A stretch of 64,000 bases of DNA from an uncultured Verrucomicrobiota bacterium (GCA_903907925.1 CAIVQB010000127.1:1-64000), one strand, 5' to 3'. Counted from the stretch's first letter, positions 8,799 through 18,989 are shown. Made by a program: numbers and translations. The notes: generated by a model not told the origin, from the sequence alone.

Positions 8799-10262
8799 AT
8801 GCTGTTCAATTCCGCCGCGTACGCCGTCTTTTTTGCCGTCGTCACCGGACTCTATTTTTCCCTCCCGCACCGGTCCCGCTGGGCGTTGCTCCTGTTCGCG
8901 AGCTGCGGCTTCTACATGTGGTTCCGGCCGGTCTACATCCTCATTCTCGGTTTCACCATCGTCATCGACTATTTCGCCGGCCTGTGGATTGAAGGCTCCC
9001 AAGGTCTTCGCCGACGGTGGGCTCTCGGGCTGAGCCTGGCGGCGAATATCGGAATCCTCGCGGTGTTCAAGTACTGGAATTTCGGGCAGGCCAACCTCGA
9101 CGCCGGCGCCCGGTTGCTCGGTTGGACCTACACTCCGGTCCTGCTGCGAATGGCCCTGCCGATTGGTCTTTCATTCCACACCTTTCAGGCGATGAGCTAC
9201 ACGATCGAGGTGTACCGCGGCCGGCAACGCGCGGAGCGGCACTTCGGCATCTACTCATTGTACGTGATGTTCTTCCCGCAGTTGGTGGCCGGCCCGATCG
9301 AACGCCCGCAGAACCTGCTGGGACAGTTCCGCGTCGAACACGCCTTCGACTACGACCGGGTGACCAGCGGACTGCGTTTGATGGCCTGGGGATTGTTTAA
9401 AAAAATCTGCGTCGCCGATCGCCTTTCGATCCTGGTCAACCGGGTCTACGAACAACCGGAGCACTTCGAAGGACCCTGGCTCGCCGTGGCCACCGGGTTT
9501 TTCGCGATCCAGATCTACTGCGATTTCAGCGGCTATTCGGACATGGCCCTCGGCGCGGCCCGGATCCTGGGATTCCGGCTGATGCGGAATTTCGATCATC
9601 CCTACTCGTCCCGTTCGGTCGGTGAATTCTGGCGTCGGTGGCACATCAGTCTGTCGACGTGGTTCAAGGACTACGTGTATGTCCCGCTGGGCGGCAGTCG
9701 GGTGGGGCTTCCCCGCCAGTTCGTCAATCTGATGATCGTCTTCCTGTTGAGCGGCCTGTGGCATGGGGCCAACTGGACTTATCTCGTCTGGGGAGCGATT
9801 CATGGCACCGCCCTGATCGGTTCGGTCGCCACCGCCTCCCTGCGTGATCGGATTCGGCGGGCGGTCGCTCCATTCACCGGCATGGCCTTGATCCACGTCT
9901 GGCAACGCCTCTGCGTGATCGGAATCGTCTGCGTGGGCTGGGTCTTTTTCCGGGCGACCTCGGTGCACCAGGCCACCGTCATCCTCCGCGGAATGGCGTC
10001 CGGATGGAGCCATCTCCGTCATCCGGCGTCGCTGTATCAATCGCTCTGGGATGCGGGTTACGGACGCATCGATCTGATGCTCGCGATCGGGTTGATCGCC
10101 GGGGTTTTCGGAATGGAACACTTCGAACGCCACCGCCCGGTGAATGCCTGGATCTGTTCGCTGCCGGCGTGGAATCGCCGGTTGATCTACTACGGATTCG
10201 TCGCGGCGATCTTCTGGCTGGCACCAGGCTCGGGGGATCAATTCATTTACTTCCAGTTCTGA
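8799..10262 (+). CDS. MBOAT family O-acyltransferase (AlgI-like)
   Basis: MLFNSAAYAVFFAVVTGLYFSLPHRSRW...FFPQLVAGPIERPQNLL...GFWRRWHISLSTWFKDYVYVPLGGSR...FLLSGLWHGANWTYLVWGAIHG. Confidence 0.93.
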   Translation: MLFNSAAYAVFFAVVTGLYFSLPHRSRWALLLFASCGFYMWFRPVYILILGFTIVIDYFAGLWIEGSQGLRRRWALGLSLAANIGILAVFKYWNFGQANLDAGARLLGWTYTPVLLRMALPIGLSFHTFQAMSYTIEVYRGRQRAERHFGIYSLYVMFFPQLVAGPIERPQNLLGQFRVEHAFDYDRVTSGLRLMAWGLFKKICVADRLSILVNRVYEQPEHFEGPWLAVATGFFAIQIYCDFSGYSDMALGAARILGFRLMRNFDHPYSSRSVGEFWRRWHISLSTWFKDYVYVPLGGSRVGLPRQFVNLMIVFLLSGLWHGANWTYLVWGAIHGTALIGSVATASLRDRIRRAVAPFTGMALIHVWQRLCVIGIVCVGWVFFRATSVHQATVILRGMASGWSHLRHPASLYQSLWDAGYGRIDLMLAIGLIAGVFGMEHFERHRPVNAWICSLPAWNRRLIYYGFVAAIFWLAPGSGDQFIYFQF

Positions 10263-10265
10263 CCC

Positions 10266-11237
10266 ATGCGCCGGCTTTACTTCAACCTGCTCCTGCTGGC
10301 GCTTCCGATCGGGATATTCCTGGCCTGGTTCGAAATCGCGCGCGGGAATCGCGAAACGAACCTCTTCGTGGTCAAACGAAACCTTCTCGCGGCCGCGGCA
10401 GCCCGGGTGGAAATCGTTTGTCTCGGTCCGTCGCATGCGCACGAAGGAATCGCGCCATTACTGGTTCATTCCAACGCCTTCAATCTCTCGGCAGTCAGCC
10501 AGAGCCTTTATTACGACTGCGCCCTGGTGGAGAAATACGCCCCGACCCTGCCCCGATTGCGGCTGGTGGTCCTGCCCATCTCCTATCTCTCGATGGACTA
10601 CGAGCTGGATCGGTCCACCGAGGAATGGCGTGCCTACTACTACCGGCATTTTCATGGAATCGCCCACCGCGACTGGCGGCAGGAATCGGTGCTCCGCAAC
10701 TGGAGTTCCTGGTTTCTCTATGGACGCGATTTTGGAATCAGTTCCGTGCGGGGCACTCTGCCGCCGGTGATCCGATCCGGCTACGACGACGCCGGCGGCG
10801 TGGTCGACACCCGTCCTCCGGATCAACGCACCGCCCATCCCAAGCCGGATCACGTCCGAACCTCGGCACCCACGGCGATCGACCGGCATCACGCCTGCAT
10901 GTATCCCGAGTTTCTGCCCGTCAACGAGGCGCGTCTCCGCGAGCTCCTGGTGTTCCTGCGATCGCGCGGCATTGGGGCGGTGTTCGTGACCCTGCCGACG
11001 TCGGACGGCTACCGGGCCTTGGAACGGGAGGAGACCCGGTCGCGCACCGCGGCCGCTCTCGCCCGGTTGAAGCATGACTTTGGCGTCGAGTGGCGCGATT
11101 TTTCGGCGGATCCGCGGTTTGTGGAAGACGATTTCTGGGATGCGGATCATCTCAATTTCACCGGCGCGGCGAAGTTCAGCCGAATCCTCGGTGTGGAGGT
11201 GGTGCAGCCCGCGCTCAACCGGAGCCCGGCGCGCTAG
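10266..11237 (+). CDS. SGNH/AlgX-like membrane-anchored partner of the MBOAT acyltransferase
   Basis: Starts 3 bp after the MBOAT gene; N-terminal TM; VEIVCLGPSHAHEGIAP (SGNH-like block I position) and C-terminal DADHLNFTGAAKFS (D-x-x-H-like). Confidence 0.65.
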   Translation: MRRLYFNLLLLALPIGIFLAWFEIARGNRETNLFVVKRNLLAAAAARVEIVCLGPSHAHEGIAPLLVHSNAFNLSAVSQSLYYDCALVEKYAPTLPRLRLVVLPISYLSMDYELDRSTEEWRAYYYRHFHGIAHRDWRQESVLRNWSSWFLYGRDFGISSVRGTLPPVIRSGYDDAGGVVDTRPPDQRTAHPKPDHVRTSAPTAIDRHHACMYPEFLPVNEARLRELLVFLRSRGIGAVFVTLPTSDGYRALEREETRSRTAAALARLKHDFGVEWRDFSADPRFVEDDFWDADHLNFTGAAKFSRILGVEVVQPALNRSPAR

Positions 11238-11273
11238 CCGGAAGGACGACAGCATCCGCGGTCAAAAAGCCAA

Positions 11274-12890
11274 TTGAACCCCCGGCCACTCCGGGACACG
11301 GTTGGCGGTCCGCCCGACACCCCATCCGTGACGCCGACTCCCCGCCTTACAAACCGCCCGTTCTTCTGGTGGCTGATTCCTGTGATTCTGGCGGGCATCT
11401 TTCACTCAATCATCCTGCCGTTTGAAAGCGAACTGGCGCTGCAGAACGACGCCAATTTTTATCTGGGTGGCGCCGCGTCACTGGCCGCCGGTAGCGGCTA
11501 TCATGTCGAACCCTACCTGGATCTTCCCTCGGTATCCCAATACCCGCCCCTTCAATCCGCCTGGCTGGCGGTGTTTTGGAAGCTGGGCGGCGGTTTCCCC
11601 GGCAACATTCCGTGGCTGATTGGAGCGATGGAGGTGGTCAGCCTCGCCATGCTCACCCTGCTCGCGCTCTGCCTCAAGCGGGAGGGGATTCCCTTTGGCA
11701 TTGGTGCCGCGTTCATTCTGGTCGTGGGAACGTCTTTCGTTCTTCTCAACATGACCTTTCTGCTGTTCTCCGACCTGACGTTTGCGCTGCTGGGCATTGC
11801 CCTGATCGCATGGATCGGACCGGATCCTGAACCCCGCCTCCGTAATTCGCGCTGGTGGTGCGGCATCGGCATTCTGGTGGCGCTCCTGATGCTCTGTCGC
11901 TCGGCGGGACTGGCACCGTTGGTGGGTATTGGAATCGTGTGGATCTATCGGCGGTTTCGTTTCCGCGACCTGCCCTGGCGGACGGGCATCGCGTTTCTGG
12001 CGCCGGTGGCGGCGGCGTTGCTGATCAAACGGTGGGCCACCGGAGCATCGGGCAGTTACGGCGATTATTTTTCGGCCCGGATCATCGAGCTCGGCGGCTG
12101 GCCCGACTACCTTCGATTCGTCATCGGAAACATCGCCGACCAGCTCGGCGGAAGGTTTTGGGTCGACGACTGGTTCAATGTGCCGTCGAGGCTTCCGCTC
12201 GCCAAGCGCGTCGTCGAAAGCCCACTCGCTCCCTTCGTCAATCTGGCCGTCCAACTGCTGGGTTGCTCCATCACCTTCCTAATTTTCTACGCCGCCTGGG
12301 TTCAACGCAAAAGCGGGGTCCTCCGCGCGACGGTGCTCGTGGCAGCCATCTATTTTGCCTTGATCTGCATCTGGCCCTTTCGCCTGGGAACCCGGGCCAT
12401 CCTTCCCTGGACCCCGATCGCCATGATCCTCGTTTGGCGGGGAATCCAGTCCCTGCCGGCACCGTCCGCCGCCCGGTGGCTTCTAACCCCATCACTGTTG
12501 GTTTTTCTCAGTCTTAACGTTGCGGGAAACGTCGTCATGAGCTTGGGGGAGGCGAAGTTCATTCGCACCATCTACCGGGGGCAGGCGGCGGAGATTCGCG
12601 AGATCGCCCGATGGCTGGGAGCCACGCTCCGGCCGGGTGAACTGGTTTGCGCCGGCCGCGATGTTCCGGTGAACCATCTCCGTCACCACCTGGGCCAGCG
12701 CCTTCTCGCCTGCCCGACTCCCTACATGAAGGTCGGCGCTTTCTACGACATTCCACCGGCGCTCCAGGGGAATCGGACCGCGACCTATTGGGTGACCGTT
12801 GCCGGATCCGATCCGAGCTACGGCAACGCCGAGCTCAGAATCGAAAAGGAATTCGGCCATTTTGTGGTCGTCCGCGTGGTCCCACACTAG
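11274..12890 (+). CDS. GT-C type (family 39/83-like) membrane glycosyltransferase; start uncertain (possible TTG or downstream)
   Basis: Polytopic; LALQNDANFYLGGAASLAAGSGY...YPPLQSAWLAVFWKLGG after the first TM. Confidence 0.7.
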   Translation: MNPRPLRDTVGGPPDTPSVTPTPRLTNRPFFWWLIPVILAGIFHSIILPFESELALQNDANFYLGGAASLAAGSGYHVEPYLDLPSVSQYPPLQSAWLAVFWKLGGGFPGNIPWLIGAMEVVSLAMLTLLALCLKREGIPFGIGAAFILVVGTSFVLLNMTFLLFSDLTFALLGIALIAWIGPDPEPRLRNSRWWCGIGILVALLMLCRSAGLAPLVGIGIVWIYRRFRFRDLPWRTGIAFLAPVAAALLIKRWATGASGSYGDYFSARIIELGGWPDYLRFVIGNIADQLGGRFWVDDWFNVPSRLPLAKRVVESPLAPFVNLAVQLLGCSITFLIFYAAWVQRKSGVLRATVLVAAIYFALICIWPFRLGTRAILPWTPIAMILVWRGIQSLPAPSAARWLLTPSLLVFLSLNVAGNVVMSLGEAKFIRTIYRGQAAEIREIARWLGATLRPGELVCAGRDVPVNHLRHHLGQRLLACPTPYMKVGAFYDIPPALQGNRTATYWVTVAGSDPSYGNAELRIEKEFGHFVVVRVVPH

Positions 12891-12917
12891 ACCGCCACTC
12901 CAACTCCCACTCCCACC

Positions 12918-13646
12918 ATGTCCCCAACGGTCCATTCCAACGATGACATCGAGCCGTGCCTGACGGTGGTAATGCCGGTGTACAATGAGGAATCCACTGT
13001 GGATCAGATCATCGAATGGGTGCTGGCCCAGCGTCCGGTTGCCGAACTGGTGATCGTGGACGACGCCTCGTCGGACGGAACGTGGAAGGTCCTGGAGCGG
13101 TGGCCGGCTCGCGACGCCCGCGTGCGGATCCAACGTCACCCGGTCAACCTCGGAAAGGGAGCCGCATTGCGCCACGGATTCGAACAGGCGACGTCGCCGC
13201 TGGTCATAGTGCAGGATGCCGACCTGGAGTACGACCCGCGCGAATACCACCTGTTGCTCTATCCGATCCTCTCCGGTCGGGCCGATGTGGTCTTCGGTTC
13301 GCGATTCATGGGGGGAACCCGGCGCGTCCTGTACTACTGGCATTCGGTCGGCAACCGCCTGTTGACCACGTTGTCCAATATGACGACCAACCTCTGGCTC
13401 ACCGACATGGAGACCTGCTACAAGGTCTTCCGGCGGGAAATCATCCAGGGAATCAAACTCCAGGAGGATCGATTCGGATTCGAACCCGAGGTGGTCGCGA
13501 AGGTCGCCCGCCTGGGTGCCCGGGTGTATGAGGTTCCCATCTCGTACAGCGGCCGGACTTATTCCGACGGCAAAAAAATCAATTGGAAGGATGGTGTCAG
13601 CGCGTTCCGATGCATTTTCAAGTACGGGGTTCTGGACCGCCTGTGA
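12918..13646 (+). CDS. Glycosyltransferase family 2 (dolichyl-phosphate mannose synthase-like)
   Basis: CLTVVMPVYNEESTVDQIIEWVL...LVIVDDASSDGTWKVLE...NLGKGAALRHGFEQATSPLVIVQDADLEYDP. Confidence 0.9.
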   Translation: MSPTVHSNDDIEPCLTVVMPVYNEESTVDQIIEWVLAQRPVAELVIVDDASSDGTWKVLERWPARDARVRIQRHPVNLGKGAALRHGFEQATSPLVIVQDADLEYDPREYHLLLYPILSGRADVVFGSRFMGGTRRVLYYWHSVGNRLLTTLSNMTTNLWLTDMETCYKVFRREIIQGIKLQEDRFGFEPEVVAKVARLGARVYEVPISYSGRTYSDGKKINWKDGVSAFRCIFKYGVLDRL

Positions 13647-14389
13647 TCGCCCCGTCCGTCAACAGCCACGCTTCCACTGTCGATTTTGAGTTCCAAACCC
13701 TGAGATGGGCCCGCAACTACCGACGAGCCCTGTTCCAGGAATTTGCGCCCGCGATCCGCGGCCGGGTCCTGGAAATCGGGGCGGGAATCGGACAGATGAG
13801 CCAGGGGTTTTCGGAGGCACCCAACGTAACCCGCTTTCTGGCGTTGGAACCGGACCCGCGATTTCACGCGGCCTTTCGCGCCGCCCATCCGCGACTCGAT
13901 TTATTCCCAGGCTCGGTGGAATCCCTGCAGGAACGATCCGGGTGGGACACCCTCCTGGCAATCAACGTGCTCGAACACATTGAAGATGATGGGGCCGCGC
14001 TGACGGCGTGGGCGGGCCTCCTACGCGAGCGGCGGGGCCGTCTGGCGCTGTTCGTTCCGGCACGACCAGAACTGTATTCCCCGATCGATCGGATCTTCGG
14101 ACACTTCCGTCGCTATACGAAACAGGACCTCGCGAACCGGCTGGCGGCGGCAGGCTTCACCGTGGAGCGGTTGCACTATTTCAACCTCGCGGGCTATTTC
14201 GCCTGGGCGGTGAACTTCCGCCTTCTCCGCCGGCACAATTTCGGTCAGGGCCAGGTCCTTCTGTTTGACCGGTTGATCCTTCCCATCCTCCACACCCTGG
14301 AACGGCGGATCGTGCGTCCGCCGTTGGGGCAAAGCCTGATCGCCATCGCCCGCGCCAATCCCCTGTCGTCGAACGCCGCGATCGGCTGA
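13643..14389 (+). CDS. Class I SAM-dependent methyltransferase
   Basis: GRVLEIGAGIGQMSQGF...LLAINVLEHIEDDGAAL; probable GTG start overlapping the preceding stop (GTGA). Confidence 0.85.
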   Translation: MIAPSVNSHASTVDFEFQTLRWARNYRRALFQEFAPAIRGRVLEIGAGIGQMSQGFSEAPNVTRFLALEPDPRFHAAFRAAHPRLDLFPGSVESLQERSGWDTLLAINVLEHIEDDGAALTAWAGLLRERRGRLALFVPARPELYSPIDRIFGHFRRYTKQDLANRLAAAGFTVERLHYFNLAGYFAWAVNFRLLRRHNFGQGQVLLFDRLILPILHTLERRIVRPPLGQSLIAIARANPLSSNAAIG

Positions 14390-14416
14390 ACGACCGGGGG
14401 ATACCGCGTCCCGCCT

Positions 14417-15637
14417 TCACTTCGGTAACGGCGACGGCACCGGTGCGTTTCGGATCTCATCCATTAGCGACAGGACGGCGGCCCACACCGCGTCCACCGT
14501 CACCTCGCCCACCCGAACCGACCAATCGCGGCCATCGCCCGTGGGCTGAACGATGCGACGCTGTTTGCAATACGGCCCGATGCGGAGCGGGCTGCCGGAG
14601 TATTCGGGCGGAACATCCGCGGGCCATCCCACCACCTCGACCACCGGCACTCCGACGGCGGCCGCCACATGCATCGGGCCGGAATCGTTGCCGACAAAGA
14701 GATCCGACTGCGACAGGACCGCGGCCGTTTCTTGAAGCCGCAGCTTTCCCACCAGATTCAATACCCCGCCCCCGAGCGCCTCCGAGAATCGCGCCGCTGG
14801 TCGCTCCAGATCGTCTGCGCCGATCACCACCAATTGGGCGCCGATGCCGCGAAGCAGACGGCCGATTTCGATGAAACGATCCAGTGGCCAGACTTTCGGT
14901 CCCTGGGATGCGCCGATTCCCAGCACCACCCGCGGGCTCGTTCCGAGCCGCGGCCCCAGCCAGCGTTGTGCCGTCGCGTTTGCAGCCGCGTCCCAGGTCA
15001 GTTCCAGGTGACGCTCCTGAACCGGCAGACCCAACTGCCCCATCCACTCCATCAGCAGATCCGCCTCGTGACCGGTGGCCGGCTCGACATCCACCCGGGT
15101 CAGCAGCCGACGGGTCGCGATGGTTTCAGGATCGGCCGCCAAGCGGCGTCCCCACCGGATTCCGGCCCCGGAAAAGAACGCGAAGTAACGGACGTCGTAG
15201 TAGGCGATGTTGGATTGTGGAACGAGCATCGCCTCCACCTCGCGGCTCCACAACTCGCGCCGACAAAAGGCGGCGAGATCCATCAACCTCCGGACAACGG
15301 CGAAACGCGGATAAGGGGTCAACGCAAAGCCCACGACATCGTCCACATGAGGACAGGCGCGGAACAAGTCCTCCCATTCCCGGCGAATCACGAGGGTGAT
15401 CCGAACCCCCGGCAGCGCGCGGCGCAACTCCCGCAGAAAGCCGGTGGTGACCACCAGATCTCCGAGACCATCATAGCGAACCACTACCAGACTACGGACC
15501 GTCCGCAGGTCGTGAACACCGGGTCGAGCCCCTCCCCGACCGTGCCACCTGAGCCAGAGCGAGCCGAAGAACACGGCCGAAACGGGTGACCCAGTCCAGT
15601 CTACCAGATCGCGCCACCAGCGGCGGAGCCGATTCAT
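14417..15637 (-). CDS. Glycosyltransferase family 9 (heptosyltransferase-like)
   Basis: SLVVVRYDGLGDLVVTTGFLRELRRALPGVRITLVIRREW...SDLFVGNDSGPMHVAAAVGVPVVEV. Confidence 0.9.
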   Translation of the reverse strand: MNRLRRWWRDLVDWTGSPVSAVFFGSLWLRWHGRGGARPGVHDLRTVRSLVVVRYDGLGDLVVTTGFLRELRRALPGVRITLVIRREWEDLFRACPHVDDVVGFALTPYPRFAVVRRLMDLAAFCRRELWSREVEAMLVPQSNIAYYDVRYFAFFSGAGIRWGRRLAADPETIATRRLLTRVDVEPATGHEADLLMEWMGQLGLPVQERHLELTWDAAANATAQRWLGPRLGTSPRVVLGIGASQGPKVWPLDRFIEIGRLLRGIGAQLVVIGADDLERPAARFSEALGGGVLNLVGKLRLQETAAVLSQSDLFVGNDSGPMHVAAAVGVPVVEVVGWPADVPPEYSGSPLRIGPYCKQRRIVQPTGDGRDWSVRVGEVTVDAVWAAVLSLMDEIRNAPVPSPLPK

Positions 15638-15655
15638 TCCACAACCTCCGGGCTC

Positions 15656-17500
15656 TCAGGGTTCACTGGAAAGATGCCCTCCGCGGGCGGCGGCGAGCAA
15701 TGCCTGGAAGGCTCCGTTGCGCGCCTCCAACTCATCCCACGTTCCCGTTTCCACAATGCGCCCCTCCGAGAGAACCACGATCAAATCGGCGTTCCGAATC
15801 GTGCTCAACCGGTGGGCGATCACCACCGAGGTTCGACCGCGACGCGCCTCGTCGAGGGCCGCCTGGACTTGTCGCTCACTGACATTGTCGAGCGCGGAAG
15901 TGGCCTCATCCAAGATCAGGAACAGGGGTTCGCGAATCATCGCCCGGGCGATGGCCAGGCGCTGTTTTTGTCCGCCGGACAACATCGTTCCCCGTTCCCC
16001 CACCACGGTTTGCAAACCGAGCGGGAGCCCGGAAACCACTTCCTCCAGATGCGCGACCTTGAGTGCGCGTTGCAGTTGTTTTGGCGTGGTGTTCGGGCTT
16101 CCGAACGTGATGTTATGCTCCACGGTTTCGTTGAACAGAAAGGCCTCCTGCTCGACCATGCCGAGACGGCTGTGCCAGGAAGCGGGCGAGAACTCCCAAA
16201 AATCAACGCCATCGACCCGAATGGCTCCCGACGTGGGTTCCCGCAAGCGAAGCAGCAGACTCGCCAGCGTACTTTTGCCGGAGCCTGAACCGCCGACCAG
16301 GGCAACGGTTTTTCCGGAGGGAATCTCCAAGTGGATGTTTTCGAGGGCCACTGTCCCGTTGGGATACCGATAGCCGACGCCATCGAGTCGGATGCCCGAC
16401 CGGATTCCTTCGAAAGTCCGGTGTCCAAACGGACGTTTTGGATACACCGGAAGATCCAGCCAGACAAAGATTTCACGCATCCCTCCTGACGAGTAGCTGA
16501 GCTGGCCCATGATGGCGTAGAGCTGGTTCAGCAGCGGCAGCGTCCGGATCAGAATGAAGCCAACCGCCCCCAGCAACGGGCCGGAGAGGCGGTTGTGGGG
16601 AATCAGGATCGCGTAGGCACCCCAGACCAGGAACATCGCGCCCACCACCGCCAGGATTTCTGAAATGGGCGCCATCAACGCATTCATCACCGCGGCGCGG
16701 CGTTCCACCTCCGCGAGGTGTTCATTGCGGCGTTCAAACTCCCGCTCCGTCTCGGCCTCGGCATGATTGGTCCGCACCACCCGCATGCCACTGAACACGC
16801 CCCCGAGGTAGCCAAAGAGATCGTGCTGGGCCTTGGACCGCTCGTCACCCCGCCGTTTCAACCGCATTTGACCCAGCGCACTCAAACCGGAGACGACCAG
16901 CACCAGCACGACCAGTCCCAGGGTCAGCTCCCAGGAAATGACGACGATCGCGATCACATAAAAGGCGGCGATCATCCCCTTTTGGATCAGCAACAACGTA
17001 AACTCGATCGTCGACTGGGTCCGAATCGTCTCGATCGAAAACACGTTGCCGAGTTCACCAAACTTACGTTCCTCAAACACTTGGATCGAGGTCTGCTGTA
17101 ACCGCTGAAAGATCGCCAGACGCAGATTCGCCGAGATGATGCGAACCATGCGCGCCATCAAGTTCTGACTCATCAGCAACGCCAGATTCTTGCAGACGAT
17201 CAGGAAAACAATGATGGCACAAAAAACGGCGATGTAGAGGGAGGCCGAATGACCCGGAAGCTTGGCGGGCAGCCATCGGAGCACCTTGTCGTTTTTCAGC
17301 ACCTCCAGCAGGTGGCCGGCGTCCGCCTTCAGCATCGAGATGAGTGGCACCATCGCGCCAATGCCGACACCCTCGAACAGCGCCGACAACGTGGCCGTCG
17401 CGATGACCGCCACGACCAGCCAGCGACCTGGCCGGAGGATCGGACGCAACCGGTGAAGATTGAAGGCAATCTCCCGAAGAATACTGAGCCAGGCTTTCAT
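15656..17500 (-). CDS. ABC transporter, fused permease and ATPase (MsbA-like lipid/polysaccharide exporter)
   Basis: Walker A GGSGSGKSTL, signature LSGGQKQRLAIARA, Walker B LFLILDEATSALD, N-terminal TMD. Confidence 0.95.
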   Translation of the reverse strand: MKAWLSILREIAFNLHRLRPILRPGRWLVVAVIATATLSALFEGVGIGAMVPLISMLKADAGHLLEVLKNDKVLRWLPAKLPGHSASLYIAVFCAIIVFLIVCKNLALLMSQNLMARMVRIISANLRLAIFQRLQQTSIQVFEERKFGELGNVFSIETIRTQSTIEFTLLLIQKGMIAAFYVIAIVVISWELTLGLVVLVLVVSGLSALGQMRLKRRGDERSKAQHDLFGYLGGVFSGMRVVRTNHAEAETEREFERRNEHLAEVERRAAVMNALMAPISEILAVVGAMFLVWGAYAILIPHNRLSGPLLGAVGFILIRTLPLLNQLYAIMGQLSYSSGGMREIFVWLDLPVYPKRPFGHRTFEGIRSGIRLDGVGYRYPNGTVALENIHLEIPSGKTVALVGGSGSGKSTLASLLLRLREPTSGAIRVDGVDFWEFSPASWHSRLGMVEQEAFLFNETVEHNITFGSPNTTPKQLQRALKVAHLEEVVSGLPLGLQTVVGERGTMLSGGQKQRLAIARAMIREPLFLILDEATSALDNVSERQVQAALDEARRGRTSVVIAHRLSTIRNADLIVVLSEGRIVETGTWDELEARNGAFQALLAAARGGHLSSEP

Positions 17501-17527
17501 TCCCGCTGGTGAACGTTCATTGCGAAC

Positions 17528-18220
17528 TCAACCGCCCGTGACCAGCCACCATCCACCGATCGCGAATGCAGTCGCGGAACAGACACCCATCAGACCGCGA
17601 TAAGCCCCCGCCATACCCCCGCCCCACCGGAGGGTCAGCACCCCGAGCACCGACGAAAACCCGGCCATCGCAGCCACCGTCCCCGCGGCGAAGGCCACCA
17701 GGTACGCCACCGAATCCCATCGGCTCGGAAAGGCGAGCGCCGGAAGTACTCCCAGAAAATGCGAACTGCCGGCCAGTCCATGAAGGGCGCCGATCCCGAA
17801 GGCCGCGTGGGTGTGGCGATGGCGGCCGGCTTCGTGGGATGCCTCCGCGGGCTTCGCCGTTTGGGGAAAATGGAAATGAAGGTGGGCATGGCGCGAGCCG
17901 TCATGCTCATGAGTGTGGGCATGCACCCGCGCCCGCAAGGCCTGCCATGCACTCCAAATCCCGAGACCGATCAGCAGGACACCCACCAGGCGTTCACTCA
18001 CCGACGAAATCGGATTGAGCGGCAGGAGCTCCCGAAGCAGGAGAGCCAGCACGGCCACCAGAGCCAGCCCCGCCGAATGGCCAAGCCCCCAGCGAACCCC
18101 CGCACGCCACGGGCGCCGGGGCTCATGAACCGCCAGCGGCGCAATCGCCGCCAGGTGGTCTGGTCCAGTCAGCACATGGAGAAACCCGGCTGCCAATCCT
18201 GAAATCACCGCCAACATCAA
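17528..18220 (-). CDS. Nickel/cobalt transporter-like membrane protein (UreH/NicO type) with His-rich loop
   Basis: AGFLHVLTGPDHLAAIAPLAV...GWGLGHSAG-like motif...HAHTHEHDGSRHAHLHFHFP...GALHGLAGSSHFLGVLPAL. Confidence 0.75.
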   Translation of the reverse strand: MMLAVISGLAAGFLHVLTGPDHLAAIAPLAVHEPRRPWRAGVRWGLGHSAGLALVAVLALLLRELLPLNPISSVSERLVGVLLIGLGIWSAWQALRARVHAHTHEHDGSRHAHLHFHFPQTAKPAEASHEAGRHRHTHAAFGIGALHGLAGSSHFLGVLPALAFPSRWDSVAYLVAFAAGTVAAMAGFSSVLGVLTLRWGGGMAGAYRGLMGVCSATAFAIGGWWLVTGG

Positions 18221-18308
18221 TACCGTCAGGGTGCGGGCAACCCGTCCCTAGGAGCAAGCGCGCCGTTCCCGGGCTTGCCACCCCGCCGGGCACCGGCAGG
18301 CTTCCGCC

Positions 18309-18989
18309 ATGCAACTGTCGCCCCGCGATCTCGCCCAGCACATTGATCACACCCTGCTCAAACCCGAGGCCACCGAGGATCAGATCCGGACGCTCTGCGC
18401 CGAAGCCCGTGAACACGCCTTCTGGTCAGTCTGCGTCCACGGTGTTTACGTCGCGCTGGCCAGCAGTCTTCTGGAGGATTCCGGGGTGAAGGTGGCCGCG
18501 GTGGTCGGCTTTCCACTCGGGGCCGGCGGCGGCGACAGCAAGCGGTTCGAAACGGAATGCGCGATCGACCTCGGTGCGCAGGAAATTGACGTGGTGATCC
18601 ACATCGGTGGACTCCGTGACCGCAAAGACGCCGCCGTGCTCCGGGAATTGCGCGACGTCGTGGAAGCCGCGGACGGAGTTCCGGTGAAGGTGATCCTGGA
18701 GACCTGCCTGCTCAACTCAGAGGAAAAGATCCGCGCCTGCTCGTTGGTCGTCGAATCCGGCGCACGGTTCGTCAAGACCTCCACCGGATTCAGCACCGGC
18801 GGTGCCACTCTCGACGACGTCCGGTTGATGCGGGCCGCCGTGGGACCCCGCTTCGGAGTCAAGGCCAGCGGAGGCATCCGCGACACCGCCACCGCCCTGG
18901 CGATGATCGAAGCCGGCGCGACCCGCCTCGGCACCAGCGCCGGAGTGGCGATCGTCCGCGGTCACGCCGCCGATCCGGCAGGGTACTGA
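18309..18989 (+). CDS. deoC: Deoxyribose-phosphate aldolase
   Basis: IDHTLLKPEATEDQIRTLCAEA...VAAVVGFPLGAGG...FVKTSTGFSTGGATLDDVRLM...GVKASGGIRD. Confidence 0.95.
   Translation: MQLSPRDLAQHIDHTLLKPEATEDQIRTLCAEAREHAFWSVCVHGVYVALASSLLEDSGVKVAAVVGFPLGAGGGDSKRFETECAIDLGAQEIDVVIHIGGLRDRKDAAVLRELRDVVEAADGVPVKVILETCLLNSEEKIRACSLVVESGARFVKTSTGFSTGGATLDDVRLMRAAVGPRFGVKASGGIRDTATALAMIEAGATRLGTSAGVAIVRGHAADPAGY

Noticed and set aside
9255-10442. 395-aa antisense ORF opposite the MBOAT gene
   Set aside because: Shadow ORF; the MBOAT motifs define the true strand.
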